Notes under the pieces: model-generated
What the model was told of the DNA's origin: nothing
Seen by the model: only the letters and a program-made list of their open reading frames with translations
Databases searched by the model: none
Shown: positions 31,468 through 43,709 of the stretch, in pieces
Layout: every line of letters starts with the position of its first letter
How positions within the stretch are numbered: position 1 is the first letter of the stretch
Assembly: GCA_949316235.1 (NCBI GenBank)
Contig: OX438741.1
Coordinates: 17,857,124 to 17,921,123, forward strand
DNA length: 64,000 nucleotides
Reading direction: 5' to 3'
Origin: Oegoconia quadripuncta
Taxonomy: Eukaryota; Arthropoda; Insecta; Lepidoptera; Autostichidae
Translations under genes and position numbers: made by a program

Positions 31468-32178
31468 GTGAGTCGATAGCTTATTAGAAGTTGATCATGG
31501 GATTTGAGCAAGGAGCAATTGAATACCAGGTCCGGTTGAAATCCACAGACTGCACGCGGGGGCCAAGTTGTATGGCATGAGGGGCGTGCAAATGTTTACT
31601 ATTCACCAGTAAGCATCTCAGGTTTCATGATCATAATCGAATGTGAATACGTTGTTCATTCGCCAATAGTAGGTTGCAATAGTGTCGCCATTGCCCGAGC
31701 AACCCTTTACCACGCGACTGGCACCGTCTCGGTCGCTAGCAACGCCCACCCACACGCCCATCTGCGACATACATTTTTTTAACTTTTTACATAGACAATT
31801 TTTTTTTTTGCACAACGGGTTAGCACATTCGGGGATTTATTTAGTAGCAGCGTTAAGCCCTTGAGCAATACGGCATTGAAAATTTTTTGAAAGACTAAAT
31901 ATCGGTGTTCCAACCGCTTTCAAACTCCGGCGGTGCCTTATTGTTTGACGGCCATCCTAATCTCGTCCAGGGTGATGACCGGGATATTTTTGGTATATCG
32001 TCGGGTTAGTTTAGTTCTAGGGTCTTTGGCGGAGCTGCTAACAGATTTATACAGCGATCGGTGTAGGAAATCTGTCCTTAAAATAACTCGATCTTTTGCT
32101 CTCGTCATCGCTACACTGCCATCCTCCATCTACAGCTAGGTCAACTGACTCTGTACAATAGACACGTGCCCTGCGAAG
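31468..32178. other. Intergenic or PLB1 intron, nothing secure
   Basis: Contains a short S3-like tail (ttttgcacaacgggttagca near 31805, minus strand). At 31680-31770 there is a GC-rich patch with an unrecognised minus-strand frame. Confidence 0.35.
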
Positions 32179-32487
32179 ACCGCCTCCGTGGCTCAACGTT
32201 GGGTTTACGATTCGGAGGTCGCGGGTTCGATCCCCAGCGGGGTACATGTGTGGTAGGGCATTTTAAATGTCCGCCTGGCTAGCTACCACCATCTTATCTA
32301 AATCTGCCGGCCAGCAGCAATATTAATAGCATTGTTGTGTTGGCGGTTGTCAGAGATAAGATAGCCAGTCCCCCAAATGTTGTGTGTTGGGGTTACCGGG
32401 TCAGTACGCTTCCACCTTCGACCTCTTCTTCACTTAACATCAGGTGTGATTGAGGTCAAGTACGAACCCGTCGCGCATAAAAAAAAA
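32179..32487 (+). mobile_element. SINE S3
   Basis: Head accgcctccgtggctcaacg with a shortened A-to-B-box spacing, B box gcgggttcgatccccagcgg, A-rich tail. Confidence 0.92.
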
Positions 32488-32564
32488 TGTTGTCAAATCT
32501 CAATGATTGCCTGAGGATCTGAGTTTCGGCGGATAAATGACAGGACACATATTCATCACTAGCT

Positions 32565-32722
32565 TGCCGCCCGTGATTTCGTCCGCATGGAAGATTTTAT
32601 CAAAATCGGTTCAGAAAAAAAAATAGCCTATATGCTAATCCAGGTCCTAATCCATCTGCCAACAAAATTTCATTCAAATCCATCCAGCCATATATGCGTG
32701 AAGAGGTATCAAACATTACACA
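32565..32722 (-). repeat. Repeat R, inverted copy
   Basis: tagcttgccgcccgtgattt, tatgctaatccaggtcctaa and caaaatttcattcaaatcca. It ends with a short S3-head remnant (gagccatggaggcggtt). Confidence 0.65.
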
Positions 32723-33069
32723 TCCTATTGAGCCATGGAGGCGGTTAAGCTTAGGACCCCTTTGCCAACTAACGTTGTACCTACTGATACATAACGTGAC
32801 GAAACAATAAAACTTTTGCTAAAATCAGCACACTTACATTACTCCTCTACGTTTCCGATCAGATTTGCGATAAACTCTTAACGCAAATCGTTGCGTAAAC
32901 AATTAACGCTATTATTCGGCAATTACTGCCATTCACTTTCTGTCTGCTTGTGTTTGTATGATCAATTAACAGGGGGATAAGGCTTAGTACATTTGACCAT
33001 AAAACACGTGTAAATAAGTACTTTAAGTTGTCGATGGAGCGATTACGAATGATTTACGTAGCATAATGT
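32723..33069. other. Nothing recognised
   Basis: AT-rich sequence between a repeat R copy and MITE D. Confidence 0.35.
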
Positions 33070-33363
33070 ACCCTGGCCAATCGCGCTGTTTTGCAACGGT
33101 ACCCGGTTCGAACGGAACAGTTTTGGTTTTGATTTTGCTGATGTAAAAAATGGTATCGCGCTATTTTTTGTGAGTGATTATATCGTTGACGCTACCAAAG
33201 TAAAACCAAACCTAAAACGTTTAGAGCTAACCACGAGTAATAAAAAAAAACTAATTCAATTTCCGTTGTAATGATTAGCGCGATACGAATTGCGCTTAAT
33301 GTAATTTTGGTTTTGGTTTAGCTTAGGTATTATCGTTCAAACTTAGCGCGATCGGCCCCCTGG
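33070..33363. mobile_element. MITE family D (gcgcgatcggccccctgg end)
   Basis: The right end ttagcgcgatcggccccctg is the mirror of the 61977 end (cagggggccgatcgcgctaa). The left end (accctggccaatcgcgctg) is diverged. The interior is rich in ttttggtttt/aaaaccaaa blocks that pair across the element. An extra terminus lies at 33563-33582. Confidence 0.7.
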
Positions 33364-33649
33364 CCGGTTTATCAAAGACTAAAACGAGGGGGCAGGTTAT
33401 TAGCCAGGTTTTATGAAAATCAGGCCATAACGGCGAGAGAGACGATGACTACGCTGACATGAGAGCCCATGGTGATCGAGCTCAGCGACTACGATTCCAC
33501 ACCTGCAGATGTATGATTGATTAATCCTTAAGCCCAATCTCAGATAGAGGGCCAAGTCAAAATTTAGCGCGATCGGCCCCCAGTAAGGATACACTTTTAA
33601 CTCTCTATAATTTTAAAAGTCGTGAAATTTTGCACATGGATAGAGTAGA

Positions 33650-33772
33650 GTTTAAGGCCGGCAACGCATCTGTGACCCTTTTGGTGTTGCGGGTGTCCAT
33701 GGGCGGCGGTGATTGCTTTCCATCAGGTGACACGCAAGCTCGTTTGCCGCCCTCTCATATAAAAAAAAAAAA
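33650..33772 (+). mobile_element. LINE/SINE 3' end
   Basis: ggccggcaacgcatctgtga, gtgtccatgggcggcggtga, ttgctttccatcaggtgaca and cgtttgccgccctctcatat, then poly(A). An inverted fragment is at 46965-47000. Confidence 0.7.
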
Positions 33773-34080
33773 AGTAGAGTACCTGTCAGTGATAGAATAA
33801 AAATGTTTTCTATTCTATTCTAATAAAACATATGGACCAATGATTAAAATTACCAACGTCATTACGGCGTTGAAAATACTTGGGAAGTCCTGTTTTCAAA
33901 AAAATCGACCTATAACTTCTTTACATTTGGATGATAATATGACGAACGATTGGTGTAGTGGATAGTGACCCTATCAGCGAAAACAACGGTTGCGGGTTCG
34001 AACCCGCGAAGGGTAAATTGTGTGATGAATACGTCCATTTATTCCCGAGTCTTGGATGTTTATATAAATATTTATGTATC

Positions 34081-34250
34081 AAAATCAAAATCAAATCAAA
34101 ATCAAAAAATGCTTTATTTTGTAGGTACACAGGGTACTTAGAATAGTCAGATTTTACATTTTTAAAGCTACTGCTTGTTCAAAAGGCAATTTTCCCCTGA
34201 GAAGAACAAGCAAGAAACTCGAGAGGTCGCTCTTTTAAAAAAAGGTTGTT
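34081..34250 (-). mobile_element. CR1-like LINE 3' end inside SINE S1
   Basis: aaaatcaaaatcaaatcaaa (reverse of the tail) then atgctttattttgtaggtac, with aacaagcaagaaactcgaga as the conserved block. Confidence 0.7.
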
Positions 34251-34353
34251 ATATTACAAAATTATTATTTTATATTATAATATTTCATTATTAATTGTGA
34301 AATGGCCTGGTTATGCGAACGGGCTGGTTATGTCCATGATTGTTTATCATCTA

Positions 34354-34385
34354 AATAATCTGATATTTTATAATATCAGATTATT
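34354..34385. repeat. Perfect 14-bp hairpin, 4-nt loop
   Basis: aataatctgatatt-ttat-aatatcagattatt, at the end of the segment interrupting SINE S1. Confidence 0.95.
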
Positions 34386-34675
34386 CAGTATGTTTGTCCG
34401 TTATCTAGTATCCATAGCACAAGTTTGAGACTAGATGATTGGTGTGAGTGTCCGAAATATTTATTATTATTATTATTTATTTATTAATTGCGTCGGAGAA
34501 TATGCTTAGAACTCCTATGGGATTCTAAAGTGGCAAAAGAGTTTATCTCCTGTGACACATGTCGTCTTTAACCCTCGACGAAAAACGACGGGTATGTATT
34601 TGACAGCGTTGTATGTATGTGCATGTCCAGTATTTGACCGGACTTATGCGTGGTCCAATGGCGGTTTCTTTTATA

Positions 34676-34821
34676 TTAATACATAAATATTTACATAAAC
34701 ATCCAAGACTCGGGAATAAATGGACGTATTCATCACACAAACATTTACCCCTCGCGGGATTCGAACCCGCAACCGTTGGTTTCGCTGATAGGGTCACTAT
34801 CCACTACACCAATCGGTCGTC
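34676..34821 (-). mobile_element. SINE S1, inverted, 3'-truncated
   Basis: Head and B box intact (ggattcgaacccgcaaccgt on the plus strand). The 3' part beyond atttatgtat is missing. The downstream 51 bp (34822-34871) is shared with the flank of the 14782 copy. Confidence 0.9.
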
Positions 34822-34871
34822 TTAAAGTCGTCGGTATTTTAAATAAATAATACTCTTTATTTGCCCTCTCT

Positions 34872-34909
34872 GACGACCGATTGGTGTAGTGGTACACCAA
34901 TCGGTCGTC
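34872..34909. repeat. Mirrored SINE S1 heads, 4-nt loop
   Basis: gacgaccgattggtgta-gtgg-tacaccaatcggtcgtc: a 17-bp perfect stem made of the S1 head facing itself. Confidence 0.97.
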
Positions 34910-34949
34910 GAAATTGAATTCACATTAGTAATTTTAATCTAATAGTCTT

Positions 34950-35135
34950 TGTTCCCGAGTTATGGATGTTTTTCATTTATATGTGTATTTATTTACAAAA
35001 AAAAAGTATTTGTGTAGTTTATCAACCATCTGCTATCCACAACACAAGCCTATAGTTGCTTACTGTGGAACTAGATGGCGCTGTGTGTATGTACAAAGAT
35101 ATTTATTTATTATTTATTTATTATTTATTTGTTTT
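34950..35135 (+). mobile_element. SINE S2 without its tRNA head
   Basis: From ttcccgagttatggatgttt to ctagatggcgctgtgtgtat and a (TTTAT)n tail. Confidence 0.88.
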
Positions 35136-36312
35136 ATTACTAAATTCCTACACTATATGTAAAGCAAGCTACCGATTTCTTAGAAAACATTTATTATTCT
35201 ATCACTTACAGGTACTATATCCATGTGCAAAAAATCAAGGCCGTTAAGATTGTAGCAAGTTAAAACTGTATCATTACTGGACTATACGTAAATTTTCAAT
35301 TTATAGTTACTTTGTTTGTGGTCAAAATTAGTCGTCTAACGTCCTTGCATAATAAAATACGTCGGTCACATTGACCATACTTGGGCAACAACATCATCTG
35401 TGTCGGAAATTGGAATCTCTGATGTGTCATGCGTATCACGTGTGAAACACGTTTTGTGAATAGGTTGGCAATACTCATCTGTGCCTACATATTGGTAATT
35501 ATTTGGAAACTAATGGTGTCACGAAAAAGAATGTTGCAATTAGCCTCACCGTTACCTACCTAGATAGGTACAGTCGAATCTCCCTAAAAGTATTATATGG
35601 ACCGTATGGAACGAAGCACTTTAGCACCATCAATTAGAAAGTATTCATACAATATGAACACTCAAACCAAATCAATAATAATATGTCACATATGAATGAG
35701 TAAGAAAATTTCGTCAGTTCTGCTGCAGCATCTACTGAGGTTTGAACTTGTCCAACTTTGTTTTAATGACTGATGCTACTGTCCACTATACTACAACGTC
35801 AATTAAGAATGTGGACGAAATTTTGCTACACATCTCAGTAGCGGATGCTTATGGATGGTATCTATACTCCTATATGTGTAAACACTTTGCTCTGTGAGTA
35901 GCTAGTGTAGTTGGTTTCGTGGTTGTTGTAATGTGAATATTTTCGTATAGATATCGATGCCGCGGCACTTTAGCCCATGTGATACTTTTAGGATGATTGG
36001 ATTGTACATCGATATCAGCCAATTAGGTGGTCGGAGATACCCCAAACATGTACATTCAAAATTTAATGCTTGAAACAACTTCAAAGGTTCATCTTACGAA
36101 ATATACAGAAATGCACATGTGACTGAGGATGAGTCCATCATAATCTATTGATGCTTTTTGATAGAAAGTCCCTTAGTCGCCTACGACAGCCACGGGAAGA
36201 GACAGGTTGGTGCTATTTGTAGGAATCTTGTAGTGGACTGTGTAGGGCTGGTCACAATAAACGTCCAAGTAGAATTTCTGTAAGTCCTTTATTTTGCACT
36301 TTAGTTGACATT
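35136..36312. other. Mostly unassigned; contains a dispersed repeat block
   Basis: 35575-35725 matches 49040-49185 (tctccctaaaagtattatat, aaatttcgtcag). 35973-36000 matches 49408-49435. 36163-36260 includes blocks shared with 28331 and 10098. Confidence 0.5.
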
Positions 36313-36463
36313 GGTGTCGATTCGGATGTACACCAACTAAACTAAACTAAACTAAAACCAGTTTTAAAGTAGTACTGTATGTTTCTCCCTGAAACAGTAG
36401 GATGCGACGGCACCACTCCAAAACTGGTTTTAGTTTAGTTGGTGCACATCCGATTCGACATCA
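36313..36463. mobile_element. Foldback element E, compact copy
   Basis: The left arm ggtgtcgattcggatgtaca, (actaa)n, accagtttt mirrors the right arm aaaactggttttagtttagt, ggtgcacatcc, gattcgac. The core is ~50 bp. A relative is at 49437-49588. Confidence 0.85.
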
Positions 36464-37284
36464 CTGTATAACGAAGCGCGTGTTCATACGCGAGAGAACA
36501 TAGAACCGAGAGCCCTCATTCTTGCCATATAAAAATAACATTTTAAATTGAATGTTGCCAGCAACACTATTCTTTTTACGTGCCGAAACCACCATCACTG
36601 TTTTTCAGGCCCCATGTTTGGTTTTTTACCATACAATGCATCCTATGACTCTCTAGGCATCAAGATAAATCTTTAACTTAAAAATCGGTCAAGACTAACT
36701 GTGTCATGTCTGATGAAAATCGGTTAAGTCTTTAAGTGGACGTCATACGCTGCACTTGCCAAAACGCCGGACATCAGTTCCTCGACATACATGTTGATTA
36801 CCTACGTATAATACTTACTTAATGCATTACGTTGTGCTCCATGCAAAGGGTGTTTACTTTATTTTGCACTTAAAAACGCGCGGATCAGAATACGCCATTA
36901 GATGTCACAGTGACATAACCTCATTGACATTCAAGTCAGCCGCGGTTGCGCGCGCGCACGTAACTTACTATGTACTTACGAGCCGCGGAAAAGCGCACTC
37001 TTGAGCCAATGAACCACTTGACCTTGTTTACTCACCCGTGTAAGATATGAGAATAATTCAACTCTCAATACTGGCTAAACATATCCAGTGTTATTAAAAC
37101 ATTCTCAAGACCGAGATCGAGTCTCGATTTTAAGGCAATTTTCTTTCTTCTGAGTACTTTGAACAGAGTGACAGGTTTGATCTACCAGAATTTTGATTAG
37201 GTATTTAGCTTGCTATATTCTTATATAAGTAAATTTGTACATTTTGAAACGGATAATATCTTTCAACCACTCTGGATTGAGATG
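36464..37284. other. Nothing recognised except a family H scrap
   Basis: 37080-37140 has attctcaagaccgagatcga, resembling MITE H. The rest is unassigned. Confidence 0.35.
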
Positions 37285-37690
37285 AAATTTTTTATTAATA
37301 CATCATTTGTGGGACACTGTATACGCTTTTATAACCTTATACCTGAGAATATCATTAATCTAACTGAGAAAAAATTTAAAGATTATGTCAAAATAACATT
37401 AGCAAAAAAGGGTTATTATAAAATTAGTGACTACCTGAATGACAAACACGCTTGGTGTACTTCGACCAGCTCCCCAAAATTATAAAATTGTATTAGTTAT
37501 ACACTTTATAAAAAAAAAAAGAACAACAATGATCCTGTGGGTTTCTTGCGCCGCTTCTTTTCCCACAGATGAATTAGCTTAGTAGGTAGTAGCTTGGACA
37601 TACCGACTGACAGATAAATGCAACAAACTTTTTTTATTTCCCAGTAGATTTGAAATAAATGCTTGAAGTTTGAAGTTTTGCATATATATT
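37285..37690 (+). mobile_element. CR1-like LINE ORF2 end plus 3' UTR
   Basis: The ORF ending at 37485 reads FVGHCIRFYNLIPENIINLT, KKFKDYVKITLAKKGYYKIS and DYLNDKHAW, the common CR1-type C-terminal tail (RFYNxIP..l..xxFK..vk..L..KaYY...DYL). It is followed by gggtttcttgcgccgcttct, the conserved 3' UTR block, and ends near a ttgaagtttgaagtttt tail. 5'-truncated. Confidence 0.85.
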
Positions 37691-37696
37691 TCTTTC

Positions 37697-37957
37697 TATC
37701 CCAATTTGGGAGGTCCAGGTTCAATCCCCAGGCAGGTCATGTACCAATGAGATTTTAAATTTATTTTTATTTACTTATCTGCATTTATCCGACTGCTCTT
37801 AAACGGCGAAGGAAAACATCGTGAGGAAACCTACGTGCCTGAGAAATTTAAAAAAAAACGATTGCATGCGAAATAACCCCCCAACCCTGGTGGACTGTGG
37901 CCCATACTCCCTCAATATGAGTTAAGGTATTCCCTGCAGTGGAATGTTGATAATGAT
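37697..37957 (+). mobile_element. SINE S4
   Basis: B box aggttcaatccccaggcagg, then catgtaccaatgagatttta, catttatccgactgctctta, catcgtgaggaaacctacgt and cccatactccctcaatatga. The head is eroded. Confidence 0.85.
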
Positions 37958-38279
37958 GTAAGTTCGGTGACAATGCAATGTTATGATGAAGCGAGTATGT
38001 AAGGACTGGAACTCCCTGATGACAAATGGCAAGCTAGTCGAATTTGGGCCAGTTTGTTTTATTACCATGAACACTTTCCATGACACATGATGACGAGGGT
38101 CTGAGGATGGAGCCAGAAGATTGCCGCTGGAACTCCTTCATGGACTTTATGTTACTCGTCTTTGTAATAGAATAGTATGTGATAATCATGATGGAGTATT
38201 AATTAAAAGCTTGTTTTTATTAGAAGTATTTTTAATGTATAACTCATTTTGTATAAGGACACAACAGTATCTCAAGTTT

Positions 38280-38614
38280 AACCGCCTCCGTGGCTCAATG
38301 TAAACAACATTGGGTTTACGATTCGGAGGTCGCGGGTTCGATCCCCAGCGGGGTACATGTTTAAGTACTCGGTTTGGTTGGTGGTAGGGCATTTTAAATG
38401 TCCGCCTGGCTAGCTACCACCATCTTATCAAAATCTGCCGCCAAGCAGCAATGTTAATAGCATTGTTGTGTTCCGGTTGTCATAGATAAGATAGCCATTC
38501 CCCTAATGCGTTGGGGTTTCCGGGTCAGTATTCGCTTCCAACTTCGACCTGATCTTCACTTAACATCAGGTGTGATTGAGGTCAAGTAAGAACCAGTCGT
38601 GCATAAAAAAAAAA
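38280..38614 (+). mobile_element. SINE S3, full length
   Basis: Complete from A box to A-tail with few changes. Confidence 0.93.
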
Positions 38615-39127
38615 GTATATTTTATAAATTTTTCTACTATTACCTACTTATTTACTTGTAAACACTTGGGATAGTTTTCCTTTGAACATCAATTTACTGC
38701 CGTGAATTTTTTCTCGTATCCAAAACCAATCGATTAGATTTTAGGGGGTGGGGGACACTTACTAACAAAAATTAGCACTTTGAAGCTTAATATTTCGCAA
38801 ACATATCCCTAATTCGAAAAGTTGTTCAAGATAACACGTAATAGTTTTGACCGACCTATCCAATGCCATCCCACACGATGGGGTTCAAAAAAAAAATTTA
38901 CCACTTTGTCGGCGTGATTAATATGTAGGTATGTACCCATGCCAAATTACAGCTTTGTAGTACTAAGAGCCTCGGAGCTAAGCCTCGGACAGACAGACGG
39001 ACGCACATGGCGAAACACGTCTGAGATACGTCCGGACAAAGACTAGACACACGTAAACAACTGCCGTCAAACACTGCGTCCGTGACACCCGTCGTTTTGC
39101 AGCGCGGTTAATAAAATTGAGTCAAAA
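38615..39127. other. Nothing recognised
   Basis: No exon, tRNA-like box or repeat assigned. Confidence 0.35.
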
Positions 39128-39364
39128 TAAATAAATAAATAAATATTTCGGACACTTACACCAATCATCTAATCCCAAACTAAGCAAAGCTTGTGCTATG
39201 GATACTAGATAACGGATAAACATACATAAATATTTATATAAACACCCAAGACTCGGGAATAAATGTTCGTATTCATCATACAAACATTTACCCCTCGCGG
39301 GATTCGAACCCGCAACCGTTGGTTTCGCTGATAGGGTCACTATCCACTACACCAATCGGTCGTC
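39128..39364 (-). mobile_element. SINE S1, full length
   Basis: Plus strand: aataaataaataaatatttc (tail), then the body and head to accaatcggtcgtc. Confidence 0.93.
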
Positions 39365-40633
39365 AAAATGATCTTTACTATCGTTACTAGATACTATTGT
39401 CACTATACACGCATTACTCGAGGCGCTTTCTCATTACGTTCCTAATGAATAATGAATCGCAATTAGATGGGGTTCACGTCACGCACGACCACGACGACGC
39501 TGACGGCGCGCAGGCGCGTGCAAAGAGTATAGTAACTATTTACCGAGAAAGAGTGGCAACTCCGTGGTTAAATTTGCATGTATAGACAGTGCTGCTGCCA
39601 GCGATTGGTTGAGGAATTAAATCTATCTATACATATTACATACCTACGTACACTGATTATATAGGTAGAAACTGGGTTTAGAAATAGGTATTGTTGTTTA
39701 TGAGGAAATTTTTATTTTTCATAACTAATTTCTTTAAATTAGCTATGAAAAACAAGTAAGTATAACAAAACCAAACAACAAATTAACAAAAATCTGAACT
39801 TTTACAAAAACTTTCAAACGGAAATAGACGTTGACTCGAGAGCTCGACATGACATCACCCACCTCTGAGTACTGAAACATATGGAGATGCCCTACCTACG
39901 AAAAAAGCGTGTATACCTAAATTTACTGAGAAACAAAAATGGCACCTTTTTGTAGTGGTGCCCCACGGTACATCGATATCTTTTTAGATACATAATTTGT
40001 GTCTCATCGAAAACGTAATTGTTAAAATGGGACTTGTTAGCATATAATATGTGATTGTCTATTTCACTGACAAAAGAATTGAGATCTAAATGGATGCCAA
40101 GTTCTGTAGATATTCTCAGTTTCATAGTTCGCGACTGTACATCGAAAAAGGAACTCTATATTTCTCTTCATTACACTTCACTCTTCACATTAATAATTTG
40201 AATCTATCTAAGTAACGAGTGTTTTGTGAAAAATATCGACAAATTGCTGGTCTAATCCAATTTTCGCTAGAACCTCTGGAGTTTTGGAAATATTAAAGTG
40301 GCCTGGCAGGATGAGCTCTCATCTTGGCACGGCCAGCAATACACCCCTGTATCTTATAAACGGCTGACCGACAAGTTCTGAAATCTTGTCACAATTATCG
40401 ACAAATTCCGCTCAGACTCTAACATGATCTCAACTACAAAATGGTATTGTACCTATTTCTATATTTTGTCACTATGTAAAAGGGTGTTAAAACAAAGAGT
40501 AATTTGCAAATATATATTTATTTATACAGCAAGGGATATCAAAGATAATATTGAACGTTTTAGAATTCCATAAATAAAATACCTACAATTTTACAAACAA
40601 TCCAATCAACAAAGATACAGAAAATGTTATCAA
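39365..40633. other. Nothing recognised
   Basis: Several short open frames (a GC-richer patch at 39470-39530, a minus frame at 40125-39892) with no identifiable domain or splice context. Confidence 0.35.
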
Positions 40634-40740
40634 TCAATCAATTACGCTTTATTGTTTAAATAAGGAAGGTACATTTAATGATCTTATAGATACTATAAAT
40701 TAGGCAGCCTTATCTCGGCGATCTCTTCCAGGCAACATAC
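40634..40740 (-). mobile_element. LINE 3' end with (TTGA)n tail
   Basis: tcaatcaatcaattacgctt at the tail side, and ggcagccttatctcggcgat then ctcttccaggcaa, the reverse of the ctggaagagatc..gataagg block. Confidence 0.65.
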
Positions 40741-40821
40741 CATCACGGAATGCAATACGAATAATTACTGTGGGTGACTGGCTGCATAAAATCAATTTTA
40801 AAATTAACATTATAATAATGA

Positions 40822-41095
40822 TAATAATAAATAAATAAATATCCTTAAACATACACACAGCGCCATCTAGTTCCACTTTAAGCAACTATAGGCTTGTGTT
40901 GTGGATACCAGATGGTTGATAAACTACAAAAATACATTTTTTTTGTAAATAAATACATACATAAATGAAAACCATCCATAACTCGGGAACACATGTCTGT
41001 ATTCATCATACAAACATATGCCCCTAGCGGGATTCGAACCCGCGATCTTTTGGTATAGTAGGAGAGTTTCTGACCACTATACCAAACAGGTCGTC
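40822..41095 (-). mobile_element. SINE S2
   Basis: Full S2 structure with tail (aataaataaata), B box ggattcgaacccgcgatctt and head accaaacaggtcgtc. Confidence 0.92.
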
Positions 41096-41129
41096 ATCAT
41101 TTATAATCTTCATCACATTAATAAAACTT

Positions 41130-41410
41130 ATATTATTTAGAACAATTAGAGGTACTGACATTCATCTTAATATAATGTATAATAAAGAGCAAATTAAAGA
41201 AGTAGAGTCAACGAAATATCTGGGACTACATAGTGACAAATTCTGCAATTTGCATTCTGTTATCTGCCATATTGAAAATATATGTGAAAGACTGGACAAA
41301 TGTGTAGTTGGTTTATGTAGATAAAGTAGTATAACATTGCAAGAAGTGGCACTGACGGTTTTCCATGGACGAGTATCATCCACCCTCAATTATGGACGTA
41401 TAATATATGG
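41130..41410 (+). mobile_element. Jockey-like RT thumb region relic
   Basis: Reads NKEQIKEVESTKYLGLHSDK, HIENICERLDKCVVGLCR, stop, then TLQEVALTVFHGRVSSTLNY and GRIIYG. This matches the post-YADD segment of jockey-type RTs (V..tKYLGl.lD....w..Hi..i...l......l; then the YHg...s.l.YGi.iWG stretch). One stop; both ends truncated. Confidence 0.75.
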
Positions 41411-42830
41411 GGTATTTTTTCTGTCTTCTATTTTCGTCATGTAAAATTTTAATTTTCTTCTTGTATTTTTCACATTTCATATTTAATTTTTTAATTGTTT
41501 TCAGTGTTGGGTCCTGAACCTGGAAATCAAAATGACACTTAAACAAATTAATTCATTAATGTATTTGTAGTGGACGTCTTTCGGCTGATTATGATATGAT
41601 GATGAATTTTATTTTCATGTTCTATAGATACAGAACATGATTTCAGATAAAACTGATACTTATAAAATTGATTGTCCTGACTGATTATGATTACCAACGC
41701 CCAGACAAAAATACTGTATTTAGAAAGCTGAAATTTGGTAAGAAAAAGAGGGTGGCAAAGTTTGTAAATCTAAGCGAGCAAAGCTACGAGGCTGTTTGCT
41801 AGTAATAACTAAAAATTAAATACTCACTATAAAGATTCGTGACGGTAGGGCAACATCCCGGAAGGCCGTGAAGAGCAATCGAATGAAAATTGACCTCACA
41901 TGTATCTTTAAATCTTCCATTCCTATTGCATCCAGCCACATTTTTCTTTTTCGATAATTTTTAGGCAACCTAGAACGAAAAAAAGCGGTATAGAAACATT
42001 ACACAACAATTCACACTGGAAAACATCGATATGAAAAATGGCTTGAAGGGCAACTCTATCGACAAAAAGCAACTGTTTTAGACTTCCTAAAATAACTATC
42101 AAAACCCACAAAAATACGTAGTTTAAGCTAAATTCGTTATGAATTATTCGTAAACTATTTATAAGAAAGCAAAAACATATGGCTTTTGATGTATTATTTG
42201 GTATTTTTGCTAAATACTAATACGTACCGGTGTAATTATATGTTTGGTCGATTTTCGCCTTTTTTGATGCCGTAACCAAAAACACTGCTATTAGACATGT
42301 TCCCTGTATTTTCTTTCACTTTATAATGAACTTTGGAACACGATAAAGTCACAAATTAAAACAATTCTGGCACAAAACACTGCAAAACAACTCTCGTTGA
42401 CAGCCTACGTACCTGTCACACTGAGAAACAAAAATGTCAAACCGGCCGCAGTTAGGTATTTCTATGACGTGACTTTTTGGTATTGCCGAAAATAGTTCAT
42501 ACAAATATATTGTTGTCTCTTTTTACGTGGACTATTGTAGGTTAGTGAAAATGAGATGGCTATATGTTCATGATTACAATGTCGATTTCCATCATATTTG
42601 TATAACTGATTGTTCATATAGAATAATAGACCATCTCCATATGTTTCAGTACTCAGAGTCACCCACCGGTAAGATGGCGGCTGCTGCCACAGAACACTAA
42701 TAACGGTTAGTTCGTCAACCGCAGTTCAGAGGTCGCAGTCTACTATGAAAATTGATGACATTTGAAGTGTGCCCCCCCTGGGCGCGTGCGCATCGTGACA
42801 TTTGGCCGCAAGTAGGGTTGCCACCGTACA
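41411..42830. other. Nothing recognised
   Basis: AT-rich with no exon. 42660-42700 (agatggcggctgctgccaca) is slightly GC-rich but has no coding pattern. Confidence 0.35.
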
Positions 42831-43054
42831 GTTCTCGAGGCGTAAGATCAACTTTGCATTTGTGTGAGTGCACACAGATAGAGATACGGCTTGTGGCGCA
42901 GCGCGTCCCGCGCATTGTTTAAACGCGGCCTGATGCGCGGCGTGTCCGCTGCGCGTCGCTTCCCTGCCGCGCACATGCCGCACTTCACCTCTTGTACCGC
43001 TAGCAGCTTGACGTCACTCACACAAATGCAAAGCTGAGCTTACGCCTCGAGAAC
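42831..43054. mobile_element. GC-rich element with ~40-bp TIRs
   Basis: The left gttctcgaggcgtaagatca..tttgcatttgtgtgagtg mirrors the right cactcacacaaatgcaaagc..tgagcttacgcctcgagaac. The interior is markedly GC/CpG-rich. No transposase. Confidence 0.88.
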
Positions 43055-43106
43055 TATACCACCTTAGTTTGTCTATCACAATCTTACTAATAAAAATATG
43101 GAAATT

Positions 43107-43446
43107 GGAGTTTTTTTTCTTCGTTAATCAAATGTACCAATTCCTGCGATTTTCAAAGATATATCCAAATTTGTTTTTTATTTGGAATATGGAATATTAT
43201 TTCAAGGTTTCACATGAAATATTTTTTAATTTCTGGGCTAAATCGCATAAAAAAAAAATTTGAACAGAGCTCTTTTCATGTGCTTCCCATAATCAATTCT
43301 TAGATTCACATAAACTTTTATAAAGCGGTTACTTTTAAAAATTTACGCTATAGGCAGCGTTAATTTTTAACTTACTTAACTTAATGTTATCCGATAATAC
43401 ACACAAAGTTTAGCTAAATTTGGATTTGCCGGTCCCAAAAAAAAAT
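43107..43446 (-). mobile_element. MITE family A, eroded inverted copy
   Basis: Shares cgttaatcaaatgtaccaat, catgaaatattttttaattt, tcatgtgcttcccataat and ataaagcggttacttttaaa with 2478-2888. The TIRs are incomplete. Confidence 0.75.
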
Positions 43447-43709
43447 GCCGATTGAGTGCCGAAACCACACAGCGCTAATTTTTATAAATTACTTTGGATA
43501 TCCCCCAAATTAGTCGGCAACCCTACTAATCAGTTATGTGAAGTGATGGATAGTGGTGTAACCGGACTGCATCGATTTGATCAAAGTGGACATGACATGT
43601 ATAGATAATAAACTACGCTCCGACCGCTTCCTACTGTTTTATTAGCTTGTCCAGTAACTGCCTATCATTGTAAGCAAAGAAATATAATGGTCTCTCTTTG
43701 GCACACTAA

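Larger units (their letters stand above)
33941..34488 (+). mobile_element. SINE S1 split by a LINE end
   Basis: S1 head and body at 33941-34080 (gacgaacgattggtgtagtg, cgggttcgaacccgcgaagg) resume at 34388-34488 (tgtttgtccgttatctagta, tagatgattggtgtgagtgt). Confidence 0.88.

Noticed and set aside
39892..40125. 77-residue minus-strand ORF as the missing PLB1 N-terminal exon
   Set aside because: No Cys or PTSVH-preceding pattern, no acceptor/donor pair in the required phases and no resemblance to the family.
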